From Streptomyces tailanensis (GTDB lineage Bacteria > Actinomycetota > Actinomycetes > Streptomycetales > Streptomycetaceae): DNA of 49,964 bases. Each line of letters begins with the position of its first letter. Positions within the stretch are counted from its first letter, which is position 1. The position numbers were made by a program, and so were the translations under genes. Below, piece by piece: positions 33,515-45,332 of this stretch. The notes below the pieces were generated by a model, which saw only the letters and a program-made list of their open reading frames with translations, did no database searches and was not told where the DNA came from. The stretch covers positions 1 to 49,964 of the forward strand of contig NZ_VTHJ01000049.1 of NCBI RefSeq assembly GCF_008386495.1, given 5' to 3'.

Positions 33515-34282
33515 TCAGAGGAACTTCGCCTTGCCCGGACCCTCCTCCACGAAGCTCCGCATCCCGCGCTCGCGGTCCTCCGTGGCGAACAGCGCCGAGA
33601 ACCAGTTCCGCTCGATCGCGAGTCCGGTCTCCAGGTCGGTCTCCAGACCCGCGTCGATCGACTCCTTTGCCGCCCGCAGCGCGATCGCCGGCCCCTGGGC
33701 GAGCTTGGCGGCCCACGCGTGGGCCTGCGTGTAGACCTCGTCGGCCGGGACGACCCGGTCCACCAGGCCGAGTGCGAGCGCCTCGTCCGCCTTGACCATA
33801 CGGCCGGTGAAAATCAGGTCCTTGGCCCTGGAGGGGCCGATGAGGCGGGACAGCCGCTGAGTGCCGCCCGCGCCCGGGATCAGGCCGAGCTGGATCTCCG
33901 GCTGGCCGAGCTTCGCGTTCTCGGCGGCGATGCGGTAGTCCGCGCACAGGGCGAGCTCGCAACCGCCGCCCAGCGCATAGCCGGTGACAGCGGCGACGAC
34001 CGGCTTGGGGATACGGGCCACGGCGGTGAAGGACTCCTGCAGGGGCCGGGACCACGCGATCATCGCCGCGTGGTCCATGGCCTGCATCTCCTTGATGTCC
34101 GCGCCGGCCGCGAACACCTTCTCGCCGCCGTGGACGACGACCGCCCGTACGTCGTCCCGGTGCGTGGCCTCCTCGGCCGCGTCCTTGAGGCCGGTCTGCA
34201 TGGCCTTGTCCAGGGCGTTCATGGGCGGGCGGTCGAGACGGATGGTGCCTACGCCTTCGGCGACTTCCAGATGCACGGTCAT
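33515..34282 (-). CDS. Enoyl-CoA hydratase/isomerase family protein
   Basis: A 255-aa crotonase. The oxyanion hole motifs are AAGADIKEM (about 59-67) and GYALGGGCELAL (about 101-112, first glutamate here); the second catalytic glutamate is in GQPEIQLGLIPGAGGTQRL (about 126-144). With both glutamates present it should hydrate trans-2-enoyl-CoA in beta-oxidation. ATG at 34282 with GGAG close upstream. No other fatty-acid gene is adjacent. Confidence 0.93.
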   Translation of the reverse strand: MTVHLEVAEGVGTIRLDRPPMNALDKAMQTGLKDAAEEATHRDDVRAVVVHGGEKVFAAGADIKEMQAMDHAAMIAWSRPLQESFTAVARIPKPVVAAVTGYALGGGCELALCADYRIAAENAKLGQPEIQLGLIPGAGGTQRLSRLIGPSRAKDLIFTGRMVKADEALALGLVDRVVPADEVYTQAHAWAAKLAQGPAIALRAAKESIDAGLETDLETGLAIERNWFSALFATEDRERGMRSFVEEGPGKAKFL

Positions 34283-34351
34283 GCTCCGCAGGTTAACCGT
34301 GACTAACGTCGTTGGTGAAGTGCGGGTGCTTTGTGGTTGCTCGCGCAGTTC

Positions 34352-34374
34352 CCCGCGCCCCTTGAGGGCGCGGG
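34352..34374 (-). terminator. Hairpin terminator after the first L,D-transpeptidase gene
   Basis: CCCGCGCCC and GGGCGCGGG (34352-34360 / 34366-34374) pair perfectly around a 5-base loop. The string CGCGCAGTTCCCCGCG beside it marks the dispersed Streptomyces intergenic repeat. It lies 26 bp past the stop of the minus-strand gene. Confidence 0.6.
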
Positions 34375-34399
34375 TGCCACCCGGCAGTTACCAGGCTCC

Positions 34400-35650
34400 C
34401 TACGCCTTCCACTTGTCCCACGACATGTTCCAGCCGTTGTAGCCGTTGTCCGGGTCCACGATGCGGTCGTTGGAGTTCTTGACGACCACCACGTCGCCGA
34501 CCATCGAGTTGTCGAAGAACCACGCGCCCGGCGCGCCGCGGTCGTAGCCGCCGCGGGTGTCGCGCAGGCCGATGCAGCCGTGGCTGGCGTTGTAGTTGCC
34601 GAAGGCGCCGCCGCCCCAGTAGTTGCCGTGGATGAAGGTGCCGGAGGTGGTCAGGCGCATCGCGTCCGGCACGTCCTTGATGTCGTACTCGCCGCCGTAG
34701 CCGACCGTCTCGCCGTTCATGCGGGTCACGCGGAGGCGCTCGCTGATGACCATCTGGCCGTTCCAGGTCTCCATGCCGGGCTGGCCGGTGGTGACGGGGA
34801 TGGTCTTGATGACCTTGCCGTCGCGGGCGACCTTCATCGTGAGCTTCTTGACGTCGACCGTGGAGACCTGGCTGCGGCCGATGGTGAAGGAGATCTTCTT
34901 GTTCTGCTCGCCGTAGACGCCGTCGCGGCCCTCGACGCCGTCGAGGTTGAGGTCGACGGTGACCTTCGTACCGGCCTTCCAGTACTTCTCGGGACGGAAG
35001 TCGAGACGGTCGTTGCCGAACCAGTGGCCCGCGACCTCGACGGCCGGCTCGGTCTTGATGGTGATGGCCTTCTCGACGTCCTCGGGGGCCGTGATGCCGC
35101 GGGTGAATCGGATCGAGAACGGCATGCCGACGCCGACCTTGGAGCCGTCCTCGGGAGTGAAGATGCCGACGAACGTGTTCTTCGGGGTGAGGGTGGTGAA
35201 GGTCGAGTCCTCGGCCGCCTCACGCCCCTCGGAGTCCTCGGCGACGGCGTGCACCTTGTACTCGGTGGCCGAGTTGAGGTGGATGGACGGCGTCCAGCTG
35301 GCGCCGTCGCCGGATATCTCCCCGGCTATCTTCTCGCCCTTGTCGTTCTCGACCGTGACCTCGGACAGCTTGCCCTTGGCGGCGGTCACCTTGAGGGCGC
35401 CGCTGGTGGCCACGTCATCGGCGCCGTTCTTCGGGGCGATGGAGACCACCGCTTCCGAGGCCTTGGTGGCCGCCTTGTCGGACGCGCTCTTGTCCGAGCC
35501 CTTCGCCTTGTCGCTGTCGGAGCCCGAAGCTCCGCTTCCGCTGCACGCGGTGACGGCGAGCATCATCAGGCCGAGCAGTAGTGCCAACAGCCCCTTGTTC
35601 ACACGTGTCCGTGCGCCAACCGACGCCCCCGATATCGGTCGCCCGTTCAA
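34400..35650 (-). CDS. L,D-transpeptidase lipoprotein
   Basis: A 416-aa wall enzyme that forms 3-3 peptidoglycan cross-links. A lipobox (VTAC, Cys near 36) follows the signal helix; two Ig-like domains (about 65-265) lead to a YkuD domain whose catalytic motif is HGNYW...NASHGCIGLRD (His, then SHGC cysteine), about 330-360. The TTG start at 35650 has GGGGAG nine bases away; a GTG at 35602 would give a shorter signal. Transcription appears to end at the hairpin 34352-34374. A second copy lies just upstream, also minus. Confidence 0.92.
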   Translation of the reverse strand: MNGRPISGASVGARTRVNKGLLALLLGLMMLAVTACSGSGASGSDSDKAKGSDKSASDKAATKASEAVVSIAPKNGADDVATSGALKVTAAKGKLSEVTVENDKGEKIAGEISGDGASWTPSIHLNSATEYKVHAVAEDSEGREAAEDSTFTTLTPKNTFVGIFTPEDGSKVGVGMPFSIRFTRGITAPEDVEKAITIKTEPAVEVAGHWFGNDRLDFRPEKYWKAGTKVTVDLNLDGVEGRDGVYGEQNKKISFTIGRSQVSTVDVKKLTMKVARDGKVIKTIPVTTGQPGMETWNGQMVISERLRVTRMNGETVGYGGEYDIKDVPDAMRLTTSGTFIHGNYWGGGAFGNYNASHGCIGLRDTRGGYDRGAPGAWFFDNSMVGDVVVVKNSNDRIVDPDNGYNGWNMSWDKWKA

Positions 35651-35791
35651 GTTCCAGTCTCCCCTCGCACGGCCTGATCAGGCCCGCACCCCTACGCGCG
35701 ACGTGCGCGTACGCACGTACATTAACCAGATGATCGGGTTGGATGGTCTTGGGGAAGGTCACCGTTCAGTCCCAACTTGGGCTATGTCGAA

Positions 35792-37018
35792 CTACTTCAC
35801 CGCAGCACCCGCTTTCCATTCCTTCCAGCCCATGTTCCACCCGCCGAGGCCGTTGTCGGGAGCGACCTTTTTGTCGTTGCTGTTGACCACTTCGACGACA
35901 TCGCCGACGAGGCTGCGGTCGAAGAACCAGCCCGCCGGGGTGTGCGAACTGCCGCCCTTCACATCGCGCAGACCGACGCAGCCGTGGCTGACGTTGGCCC
36001 GGCCGAAGATGTCCTGGGCCCAGTAGTTGCCGTGCAGGAAGGTGCCGGAGGTGGTCAGGCGCATGGCGTGCGGGACGTCCGGGATGTCGTACTCGCCCTT
36101 GCCGTCGGCCTTCTTGAAGCCGACGGTGGCGCCGTTCATCCGGGTCACCTCGAGCATCTCGGTGACGACCATCTTCCCGTTGTACGTCGTCGTCCTGGGC
36201 GCCCCCGCCGTGATGGGCAGCGTGGCGAGCACGCCGTCGCCGCGCTCGACGCGCATGGTGTGTCTGGCCGCGTCGACGAGGCTGACCTGGTGGCGGCCGA
36301 TGGTGAAGGAGAAGGTCTTGTACTGCTGGCCGTAGACGCCGGGCGCGCCCTCCACGTCCCGCAGCCGCAGGCCGACGGTGACCACGGTGCCGGGCCTCCA
36401 GTAGTGCTCGGGGCGGAAGTCCAGACGGCCCTTGCCGAACCAGTGCGGGCGGACCTCGACGGCGGGCCGCGTGGTGATGTCGACGGCGCGTTCGACGGCC
36501 GCGCGGTCCTCGATGTCCCGGTTGAACCCCAGGGAGACGATCATCCCGGTGCCGACGGTGGCCCGGTTCTCGGGGGTGACGTACGCGACGAAGCGCTCCT
36601 CGGGGACGTACGTCGTGAAGGTGACGTGCCGTGCCGAGCGGCGGCCGTGGCCGTCCAACGCGACGGCGTCGACGGTGTATTCGGCGGCGAGCGCGAGCTT
36701 CTGTGAGCCGGTGGGGCGCCAGGTCAGCCCGTCGGCGGACAGGCGGCCCGGTACGGGTGACTTCTGGGCGTCCTGGGACTTCACGACCTTGACCGACTCC
36801 AGGCGCCCGCTGGGCACCCGGACTTCGAAGCGCTGCTCCGGGCGCACGCCCTTGCTGCCGCCCTCCGGTGTGACCCGGATCGTGTCGTCGGATGCTTTTC
36901 CGCTGGTCAGTGGCGATCCGGCGGTGCAGCCCGCGGCTGAAGCCAGCAGGCCGGCCCAGATCAGTACGGCGGTCAGCGGGGCACCGGCCCGGCGCGCGTG
37001 CGTCTGTGCGTGGTTCAC
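35792..37018 (-). CDS. L,D-transpeptidase lipoprotein (second copy)
   Basis: A 408-aa homologue of the neighbouring enzyme with the same layout: lipobox LLASAAGC (Cys31), Ig-like domains, and YkuD catalytic site HGNYW...NVSHGCVGLRD. The GTG at 37018 gives a normal 30-residue signal; the longer frame from 37156 would put 75 residues before the lipobox. It shares wording with the downstream copy (PDAMRLTTSGTFIHGNYW vs PHAMRLTTSGTFLHGNYW) yet overall divergence is large, so the duplication is old. Divergent from glgX. Confidence 0.9.
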   Translation of the reverse strand: MNHAQTHARRAGAPLTAVLIWAGLLASAAGCTAGSPLTSGKASDDTIRVTPEGGSKGVRPEQRFEVRVPSGRLESVKVVKSQDAQKSPVPGRLSADGLTWRPTGSQKLALAAEYTVDAVALDGHGRRSARHVTFTTYVPEERFVAYVTPENRATVGTGMIVSLGFNRDIEDRAAVERAVDITTRPAVEVRPHWFGKGRLDFRPEHYWRPGTVVTVGLRLRDVEGAPGVYGQQYKTFSFTIGRHQVSLVDAARHTMRVERGDGVLATLPITAGAPRTTTYNGKMVVTEMLEVTRMNGATVGFKKADGKGEYDIPDVPHAMRLTTSGTFLHGNYWAQDIFGRANVSHGCVGLRDVKGGSSHTPAGWFFDRSLVGDVVEVVNSNDKKVAPDNGLGGWNMGWKEWKAGAAVK

Positions 37019-37176
37019 GTGCGGCCCAACGACGGCGCACGCCCCCGGGAAACGTGAGTGCGAGGCGTGGTGTGGGCAGAACCCTTGGGAGGACGACGCG
37101 ACGGGGAGCAGTGATCGGGACATCAGGGCTTCTCGTTCCTCCTTCTGTCGCCCCACCGAGCCGCGGGAGGCCTGAC

Positions 37177-39447
<2,271 letters not shown>

Positions 39448-39523
39448 GGGGTCTTTTTTGCCCCCCCTTCGCCCCCCGCGGAGAGCTCGGTCCAGTCGGT
39501 GTGTTGGCGGGTGCGGGTGGGTG

Positions 39524-39584
39524 GGGTTGTTCGCGCAGTTCCCCGCGTGTCTTTTAGGGGCGCGGGGAACTGCGCGAGCAACCC
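39524..39584. terminator. Bidirectional terminator/dispersed repeat
   Basis: Arms of 24 bases (39524-39547 and 39561-39584) pair with one mismatch around a 13-base loop that includes CTTTTAG. It stands between convergent glgX and the response regulator gene and contains the common GCGGGGAACTGCGCGA core of Streptomyces intergenic repeats. A strong candidate to stop transcription from both sides. Confidence 0.75.
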
Positions 39585-39619
39585 ACCACAACCCGCGCGC
39601 GCGAACTCACCCCACCGAG

Positions 39620-40264
39620 CTAGCCAAGGATTCCCCGTTGGTATGCCGTCGCTACGGCTGCCGCTCGGTCCTTGACGCCCAGTTTGGCGTAGAGGTGGGT
39701 GAGGTGGGTCTTTACGGTGGCCTCGCTGATGAAGAGTTCGCGTGCGATCTCGCGGTTGGACGTGCCCTTGGCTACCAGGGCCAGCACCTCGCGCTCGCGG
39801 GCGGAGAGGGGCTCGTTGCGGGGAGCGCCGGGGCCGCGGACCGCGGAAACCAGGCGGGAGGCGACGGCCGGCGAGAGCACCGTGCGGCCTTCCGCTGCCG
39901 CTCGGACCGCGTTGAACAGGTCGTCGCGTGGGGCGTCCTTCAGGAGATAGCCCGTGGCGCCTGCCTCGATGGCGGGGAGGGTGTCGGAGTCCGTGTCGTA
40001 GGTCGTCAGGACGAGGACCTTCGCGCGGGCGCCGCCGCGGGTCAGCTCGCGGATGGCGGCCACCCCTCCGCCGCCCGGCATGCGCAGGTCCATCAGGATC
40101 ACGTCGGGGTCGAGTCCGGCGGCCTTCTCGACCGCCTCCACGCCGTTCGCCGCCTCGTCGAGGACGCGGAAGCCGGGGGCGGCCTCGAACATGCCGCGCA
40201 GGCCGTCCCGTACGACGGGATGGTCGTCGACGATGAGGAGGGTGATCGGCGCGTCATCGGTCAT
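39620..40264 (-). CDS. NarL-family response regulator
   Basis: A 214-aa regulator. The receiver (residues 5-125) has the acidic pair DD near 13-14, the phospho-acceptor Asp59 in ILMDLRMP, TTYDT and the K of LLKDAP; the C-terminal LuxR helix-turn-helix is LSAREREVLALVAKG...ATVKTHLTHLYAKLG (about 150-210). It overlaps the histidine kinase gene by 11 bases. Together they probably regulate the adjacent ABC-2 transporter, the common arrangement for antibiotic-sensing systems. Confidence 0.94.
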   Translation of the reverse strand: MTDDAPITLLIVDDHPVVRDGLRGMFEAAPGFRVLDEAANGVEAVEKAAGLDPDVILMDLRMPGGGGVAAIRELTRGGARAKVLVLTTYDTDSDTLPAIEAGATGYLLKDAPRDDLFNAVRAAAEGRTVLSPAVASRLVSAVRGPGAPRNEPLSAREREVLALVAKGTSNREIARELFISEATVKTHLTHLYAKLGVKDRAAAVATAYQRGILG

Positions 40265-41534
40265 GGCGGACCAACGGTACGCGAGCCGACAGCGCCGTGC
40301 CCTGTCCCGGCTCGGACTCGACGGTGAAGGAGCCGGCGATGCGTTCGGCGCGGGCGCGCATGCCGTCGAGGCCGAAGCCGCCGGTGTGGGTGCGTTCGGG
40401 GACGGTGAGGGGGTCGAAACCCCGGCCGTCGTCTCGGATGTCGAGGATGACGTCGTCGCCGAGGAAGGTCAGGGTGACGCCTACGCGGGTCGCGTGGGCG
40501 TGGCGGGCGGCGTTGGACAGGGCCTCCTGCGCGATGCGCAACAACGTGGCGGAGACCTCGTCGTGGAGTTGCTCGGCGGTGCCGGTGACGGTGAACTCGG
40601 CGCGTATGCCGGTGCGTTCGCTCCATTCGGCGACCGTGTTCTTCAGCGCCTCGGGCAGTCCGTCGTTCTCCAAGGCCACGGGGGCGAGGTTGTGCACGGA
40701 GCGGCGGGCCTCGCCGAGGCTGTCGCGGGCCAGGGCCATCGCGGCCGCCACGTGCGTACGGGCCCGGTCGGGCTCGGGGGTGTTGGTCACGACCTGGAGC
40801 TGGGCGATGATCCCGGTCAGGCCCTGCGCGATGGTGTCGTGGATCTCGGCGGCCAGGCGCCGGCGCTCGTCGGCGACCCCGGCCTCGCGGGCCTGGACGA
40901 GGAGTTGGGTGTGGAGGGCGGCGTTCTCGTCGAGGGCCTGTTGCAGGGCGGTGTTGGCGCGTTCGAGTTCGGCGATGGTCTCGGTGCGCTCGTGGGCCCG
41001 CTGCTCCTCCTGCTCGGTGAGATGGGCGACCACCATCTGCAGGCCGGAGTTGGCGGCCAGGAGGGCGGCGAAGACGATCCAGTGGACCGGGCCCGTCGGT
41101 GGCAGTCCACTGGACTGCGCGCCCGCCACGGTGACCGCGCTGGCGAACAGTCCGAGCCGGCGCCACCTGCCCGGGACCAGCTCGTCGGCGTCCATGTAGC
41201 CGGTGGCCGCGTAGAACGCGAAGAACGGGTTGATCCAGGTCAGGACGAAGGCGATCACCCAGCGGACGATGTAGTAGACCGTCCCGGTCCGGGACGGGGC
41301 CCTGCCGCAGTCGGTCCGGCGGGGACGGGTGCCGTGCCACCACAGCTGGAGCGCGATCGCGGCGGCGACCAGGGCCCCCGCGACGTACCGCTCGGTGGGG
41401 TCGTCCATCAATTCGCTGGTGGCGACGGCGAGGACGACGCTGACTCCGAGCAGTCCGTACGGCCCCCAGCTGCGCAGCTGTTCCCAGCGCTGCTCGATCT
41501 GCCTGTCCGCCGCGGTCATCTCCCCAGTCTGCAT
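40254..41534 (-). CDS. Sensor histidine kinase (HisKA_3 type)
   Basis: A 426-aa membrane kinase. Five or six TM helices occupy residues 25-170, with almost no outside loop, as in intramembrane-sensing kinases. The dimerisation helix has the phospho-His232 in ERRRLAAEIHDTIAQGL; the ATPase domain shows NAARHAHATRV (N box), IRDDGRGFDP and GGFGLDGMRARAERIAG. I chose the ATG at 41534 (AAGGGG upstream); the inner ATG at 41519 lacks spacing. Cotranscribed with the permease 10 bp upstream and overlapping the response regulator. Confidence 0.93.
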   Translation of the reverse strand: MQTGEMTAADRQIEQRWEQLRSWGPYGLLGVSVVLAVATSELMDDPTERYVAGALVAAAIALQLWWHGTRPRRTDCGRAPSRTGTVYYIVRWVIAFVLTWINPFFAFYAATGYMDADELVPGRWRRLGLFASAVTVAGAQSSGLPPTGPVHWIVFAALLAANSGLQMVVAHLTEQEEQRAHERTETIAELERANTALQQALDENAALHTQLLVQAREAGVADERRRLAAEIHDTIAQGLTGIIAQLQVVTNTPEPDRARTHVAAAMALARDSLGEARRSVHNLAPVALENDGLPEALKNTVAEWSERTGIRAEFTVTGTAEQLHDEVSATLLRIAQEALSNAARHAHATRVGVTLTFLGDDVILDIRDDGRGFDPLTVPERTHTGGFGLDGMRARAERIAGSFTVESEPGQGTALSARVPLVRHDR

Positions 41535-41544
41535 GGCCCCTTGC

Positions 41545-42294
41545 CTACTCCCAGCGGAACCAGCGCGAGGCGGCGAACGTGAGCAGCACCGTCCAGACCG
41601 CGAGCACACCGAGGTGGCCCCAGCCGGGCCAGTCACCCGCCGCCGCCTCGTTCAGCGCCTGCGCGGCCGCGCCGAACGGGGTGAGGCCCGCGGACCGGGC
41701 CAGTACGTCCGGCATGGTCTGCACCGGCATCCACACACCCGCGCAGAACATCGCCGGGAAGACCACGACGGACCCGATCGCCGCCGAGATCTTCGTGGTG
41801 CGGGAAAGCGCGGAGATCACGGCGCCCAGGGCCAGGGCGACCAGGACGGCCAGAAACAGGGCGACGCCGTAGCCGAAGGGCTGCTCGGGCAGCCGTACGT
41901 CGAAGGCGAGCCGGCCGACCGCGAGGACGAGCAGCGCCGACACCAGGGCGGCACCCCCGTACAGGAACATCTGCGCGGAGAGCAGGATGGCGGGCCGGAC
42001 CGGTGTCGTGGACATCCGGCGCAGAACGCCGCGCTCGCGGTAGCCGGTGAGGGTCTGCGGCATCGCCTGCACCCCGCCGACGATCAGGCCGAGCAGCACG
42101 CTCACCGGGACGTAGCCGTCGACCGGGCGCAGTCCGTCGAAGACCGGGTCGGCCTCGCGGAAGAACGGGATCGAGCCGAGGATCACCAGCAGGGTGGTCG
42201 GGAACACCAGTATCCAGAAGAGACTGCCGGGTTCCCTGCGGAAAAGGCGGACCTCGCTCCTCAGTACGGCGGTGTTCACAAGTACGGTGTTCAT
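41545..42294 (-). CDS. ABC-2 type transporter permease
   Basis: A 249-aa membrane protein with six TM helices, starting VNTAVLRSEVRLFRREPG and including the ABC-2 motif region AMPQTLTGYRERGVLRRMSTTPV (near 75-98). It forms the membrane half of an exporter with the ATPase encoded just upstream; the ATG overlaps that gene's TGA. Such pairs often export drugs or peptides, and their coupling to a two-component system suggests an induced resistance role. Confidence 0.92.
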   Translation of the reverse strand: MNTVLVNTAVLRSEVRLFRREPGSLFWILVFPTTLLVILGSIPFFREADPVFDGLRPVDGYVPVSVLLGLIVGGVQAMPQTLTGYRERGVLRRMSTTPVRPAILLSAQMFLYGGAALVSALLVLAVGRLAFDVRLPEQPFGYGVALFLAVLVALALGAVISALSRTTKISAAIGSVVVFPAMFCAGVWMPVQTMPDVLARSAGLTPFGAAAQALNEAAAGDWPGWGHLGVLAVWTVLLTFAASRWFRWE

Positions 42295-43232
42295 GCCGCT
42301 GTCTCCTTCGTCCGGTGCGTCTCCTGCGTCTCCCCGGTGAGGTCGAGGAACGCGTCGTCCAACGTGGCGTCGGTGACGCGGAGTTGATGGGCCGTGATGT
42401 GATGGCGGGCGAGGAGGGTGAGCACGGCGTTCACGGTCTCGTCGGTGCCGGAGAGGGTGATACGGCCGTCCTTGTTGTCGATCGCCGCGAGCGCGGGCAG
42501 CGTGTTCAGGTCACCGTCGTCGAACGGGGTGGAGGGCGTGAAGCTGATGACGGTGGCACCCGCCGAGCGCCGGATGAGGCCGGCCGGGGTGTCCAGGGCG
42601 GCCACCCGCCCCTTGTCGATCACGGCGATCCGGTCGCAGAGCCGCTGCGCCTCCTCCATGAAGTGGGTGACGAGCAGGACGGTGACGCCGTCCGCCCGGA
42701 TGTCCTCGATGAGCTGCCAGGTGTCCCGGCGGGCGCGCGGGTCGAGGCCGGTCGTCAGCTCGTCCAGGACGACGATCCGGGGGTCGCCGATCAGGGCGAG
42801 CGCGATGAACAGGCGCTGCTTCTGACCACCGCTCAGCTTGCCGAACGGGGTGGTGAGCCGCTCGGTGAGGCCGAGGCGTTCGGCGAGCGGGCGCCAGTCG
42901 GCCGGGGCCGGGTAGAAGCCGGCGTACAGCTCCAGCGCCTCGCGGACGGTGAGCTTGGGTTGCAGTTCGCTCTGCTGGAGCTGGGCACCGAGGACACGGG
43001 CGACGCGCTCGTGGTCGGCGATCGGGTCGAGGCCGGTGACGCGGACGCGGCCCGCGTCGGGGACGCGCAGGCCCTCGACGCACTCGACGGTGGTGGTCTT
43101 GCCGGCGCCGTTCGGGCCGAGGATCCCGAAGATCTCGCCCTCCTCGACGGCGAACGAGACACCGTCGACGACGGCCCGTCCGCCGTAGGACTTGCGCAGG
43201 TCGACTACTTCGACGACAGGTGTGGAGGTCAT
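42291..43232 (-). CDS. ABC transporter ATP-binding protein
   Basis: A 313-aa ATPase: Walker A GPNGAGKTT (residues 39-47), Q-loop QLQQSELQ, signature LSGGQKQRL, Walker B IVVLDELTTGLDP, H-loop THFMEEA. The C-terminal 90 residues form the DrrA-like extension seen in drug exporters. It is the first gene of the minus operon (ATPase, permease, kinase, regulator). ATG with GGAG upstream. The 186-bp space to the divergent exporter holds both promoters. Confidence 0.94.
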   Translation of the reverse strand: MTSTPVVEVVDLRKSYGGRAVVDGVSFAVEEGEIFGILGPNGAGKTTTVECVEGLRVPDAGRVRVTGLDPIADHERVARVLGAQLQQSELQPKLTVREALELYAGFYPAPADWRPLAERLGLTERLTTPFGKLSGGQKQRLFIALALIGDPRIVVLDELTTGLDPRARRDTWQLIEDIRADGVTVLLVTHFMEEAQRLCDRIAVIDKGRVAALDTPAGLIRRSAGATVISFTPSTPFDDGDLNTLPALAAIDNKDGRITLSGTDETVNAVLTLLARHHITAHQLRVTDATLDDAFLDLTGETQETHRTKETAA

Positions 43233-43418
43233 GCTCCGAAGAATCCCGGCGGGGCGGGCCGCGGCACATCGGCCATCGCGCTCGAAGGCGCATCAGCCGA
43301 TCGGTTGACGGCATGGTACGACCAGCACGGTACGGCCAGGTCGTAGGACCGATGGCCGAGCCCGGTCCGGCCAAAACTCGGTGGGCGTTGTCAGTGCCGA
43401 TCCGTAGGCTCGCAGCTG

Positions 43419-45332
43419 ATGCCCACGACACGTGCAACCGCCGAAGAAGCCGACCAAGAGACAGAGATCAAGGACCGTTCCGCCGTACGCACGCTGCTGC
43501 GGCTGTGGCCGTATGTGCGGCCCGTGCGGGCGCGGCTGTTCACCGCCGCGTTCGTCGCGATCATCGCCTCGTGTGTGGGGCTGGTCATCCCGCTCGTCCT
43601 GAAGTGGATGGTGGACGGGCCGGTCGCGGACCGGGATCTGGCAGGCGTGTGGCTCGGGGCGTTGTATCTGCTGCTGCTCGGGCTCACCGAGGCGCTGCTG
43701 TTCGGGCTGCGGCGGTGGCTGATCGCGCGGCCGCTCGCCGGGGTCGAGGCGTCGATGCGCGCGGATCTGTACCGGCATCTGCAGCGGCTGCCGGTCGCCT
43801 TCCACGATCGGTGGGCCTCGGGGCAGTTACTGTCGCGCGGCACGACGGATCTGATGCTGCTGCGGATGTTCCTCGCCTTCCCGCTGACATTCCTGCTGGT
43901 CAACGCGGTGACCATCCTCGTCGGCGTGATCATCATGCTGGGGCAGGACTGGACGCTCGGGCTGATCATCCTCGGTCCCGCCGTGCCGGTGGTCGTCACC
44001 TGCGTGGTCTTCGAGAAGAAGTACGCCGCCGTGGCGCGGCTCGCGCAGGACCAGGTGGGCGACCTGACGACGGTCGTCGAGGAGAGCGTGCTCGGGATCC
44101 GCATCATCAAGGGGTTCGGGCGGCACCGGAGCCAGGCCCGGGCCTTCCGGGAACTATCGCGGACGCTGCGGGGCACGGAACTGCGCAAGGCGCGACTCCT
44201 CTCCACCATCTGGGGCGTCATCGTGACGCTCCCCGAACTGGCGATCGGGGCGGCGCTGATCGTGGGTGTGGTGCAGGTCGCCGACGGGGAGCTGTCGGCG
44301 GGCACGCTGGTCGCCTTCCTGTCCACGGCTCTCGCACTGCGGTGGCCCGTCGACTCCATCGGCTTCCTGCTCGCGATGAGCCAGGAGGCGGCGACGGCGA
44401 CGGAGCGGTACTTCGAGGTGATGGACGCGAAGCCGGAAACCGCTCCAGCTGCGGGCAGTCGTGCCGCTGGGGCGGCGCCCGTCCCACAGAGAGCGGCACC
44501 TCCCAGCGAGCAGCGCCCCCACGCAGCCGCCGGCAGCAGCACCGAGCAACTGGGCGGCCTACAGTTCCTCGGCGTCCGGTTCCGTTACCCCGATGCTCCC
44601 GCCGATACGACACCCATCCTCGACCACATCGACCTCCACATCCGCCCCGGCGAATCCATGGCCCTGGTCGGCGCCACCGGCTCCGGCAAGACGACGCTCA
44701 CCGCCCTCGTCCCCCGCCTGCACGAGCTGACGAGCGGCCGGATCACCCTGGACGGCGAGGACATCACCGAGATGTCAAGGGAAGAGCTGCGCGCCAAGGT
44801 GTCCGTGGCATTCGAGGAGCCGACCCTCTTCTCCGCGACCGTCGGCGAGAACGTCCTCATGGGCGCCCGCCCCGACGCGGACACCCCCGACCTGGACCGC
44901 GCCCTGGCCATCGCCCAGGCGGACTTCGCGCACGCCCTCCCCCAGGGCACCGCCACCCAGGTGGGCGAGCAGGGCCTCAGCCTCTCCGGCGGCCAGCGGC
45001 AGCGGCTGGCGCTCGCGCGGGCGGTGGTGGGCCGGCCCCGCTTCCTGGTCCTCGACGACCCGCTGTCGGCCCTGGACGTCCACACGGAGGCCGCGGTCGA
45101 GGCCGCGCTGCGCCGCGTACTCGCGGAGACGACCGCGCTGATCGTGGCGCACCGCCCGTCGACGGTCCTGCTCGCCGACCGCGTGGCCCTGCTCTCGGGT
45201 GGCCGGATCGCCGCGGTCGGCACCCACCACGAACTGCTGCGCACGAACGCCGAGTACGCGCATCTGATGTCCGGGACCGAGGAGTCCGAGCCGACGAAGG
45301 AATCCGAACAAGCCGAGGAGGTCGCCCGATGA
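43419..45332 (+). CDS. ABC exporter half-subunit with degenerate nucleotide site; TTA codon
   Basis: A 637-aa TM-NBD half transporter. Six TM helices (35-330) precede the ATPase: Walker A GATGSGKTT, signature LSGGQRQRL, H-loop VAHRPST. Two catalytic positions deviate: Walker B ends LVLDDPLSALD (Asp for the catalytic Glu) and the Q-loop reads AFEEPTLF (Glu for Gln). This is the degenerate half of a heterodimer, with the next gene supplying the active Glu. Codon 137 is TTA (43827-43829), implying bldA-dependent expression. Its TGA overlaps the partner ATG (ATGA). Substrate unknown. Confidence 0.93.
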   Translation: MPTTRATAEEADQETEIKDRSAVRTLLRLWPYVRPVRARLFTAAFVAIIASCVGLVIPLVLKWMVDGPVADRDLAGVWLGALYLLLLGLTEALLFGLRRWLIARPLAGVEASMRADLYRHLQRLPVAFHDRWASGQLLSRGTTDLMLLRMFLAFPLTFLLVNAVTILVGVIIMLGQDWTLGLIILGPAVPVVVTCVVFEKKYAAVARLAQDQVGDLTTVVEESVLGIRIIKGFGRHRSQARAFRELSRTLRGTELRKARLLSTIWGVIVTLPELAIGAALIVGVVQVADGELSAGTLVAFLSTALALRWPVDSIGFLLAMSQEAATATERYFEVMDAKPETAPAAGSRAAGAAPVPQRAAPPSEQRPHAAAGSSTEQLGGLQFLGVRFRYPDAPADTTPILDHIDLHIRPGESMALVGATGSGKTTLTALVPRLHELTSGRITLDGEDITEMSREELRAKVSVAFEEPTLFSATVGENVLMGARPDADTPDLDRALAIAQADFAHALPQGTATQVGEQGLSLSGGQRQRLALARAVVGRPRFLVLDDPLSALDVHTEAAVEAALRRVLAETTALIVAHRPSTVLLADRVALLSGGRIAAVGTHHELLRTNAEYAHLMSGTEESEPTKESEQAEEVAR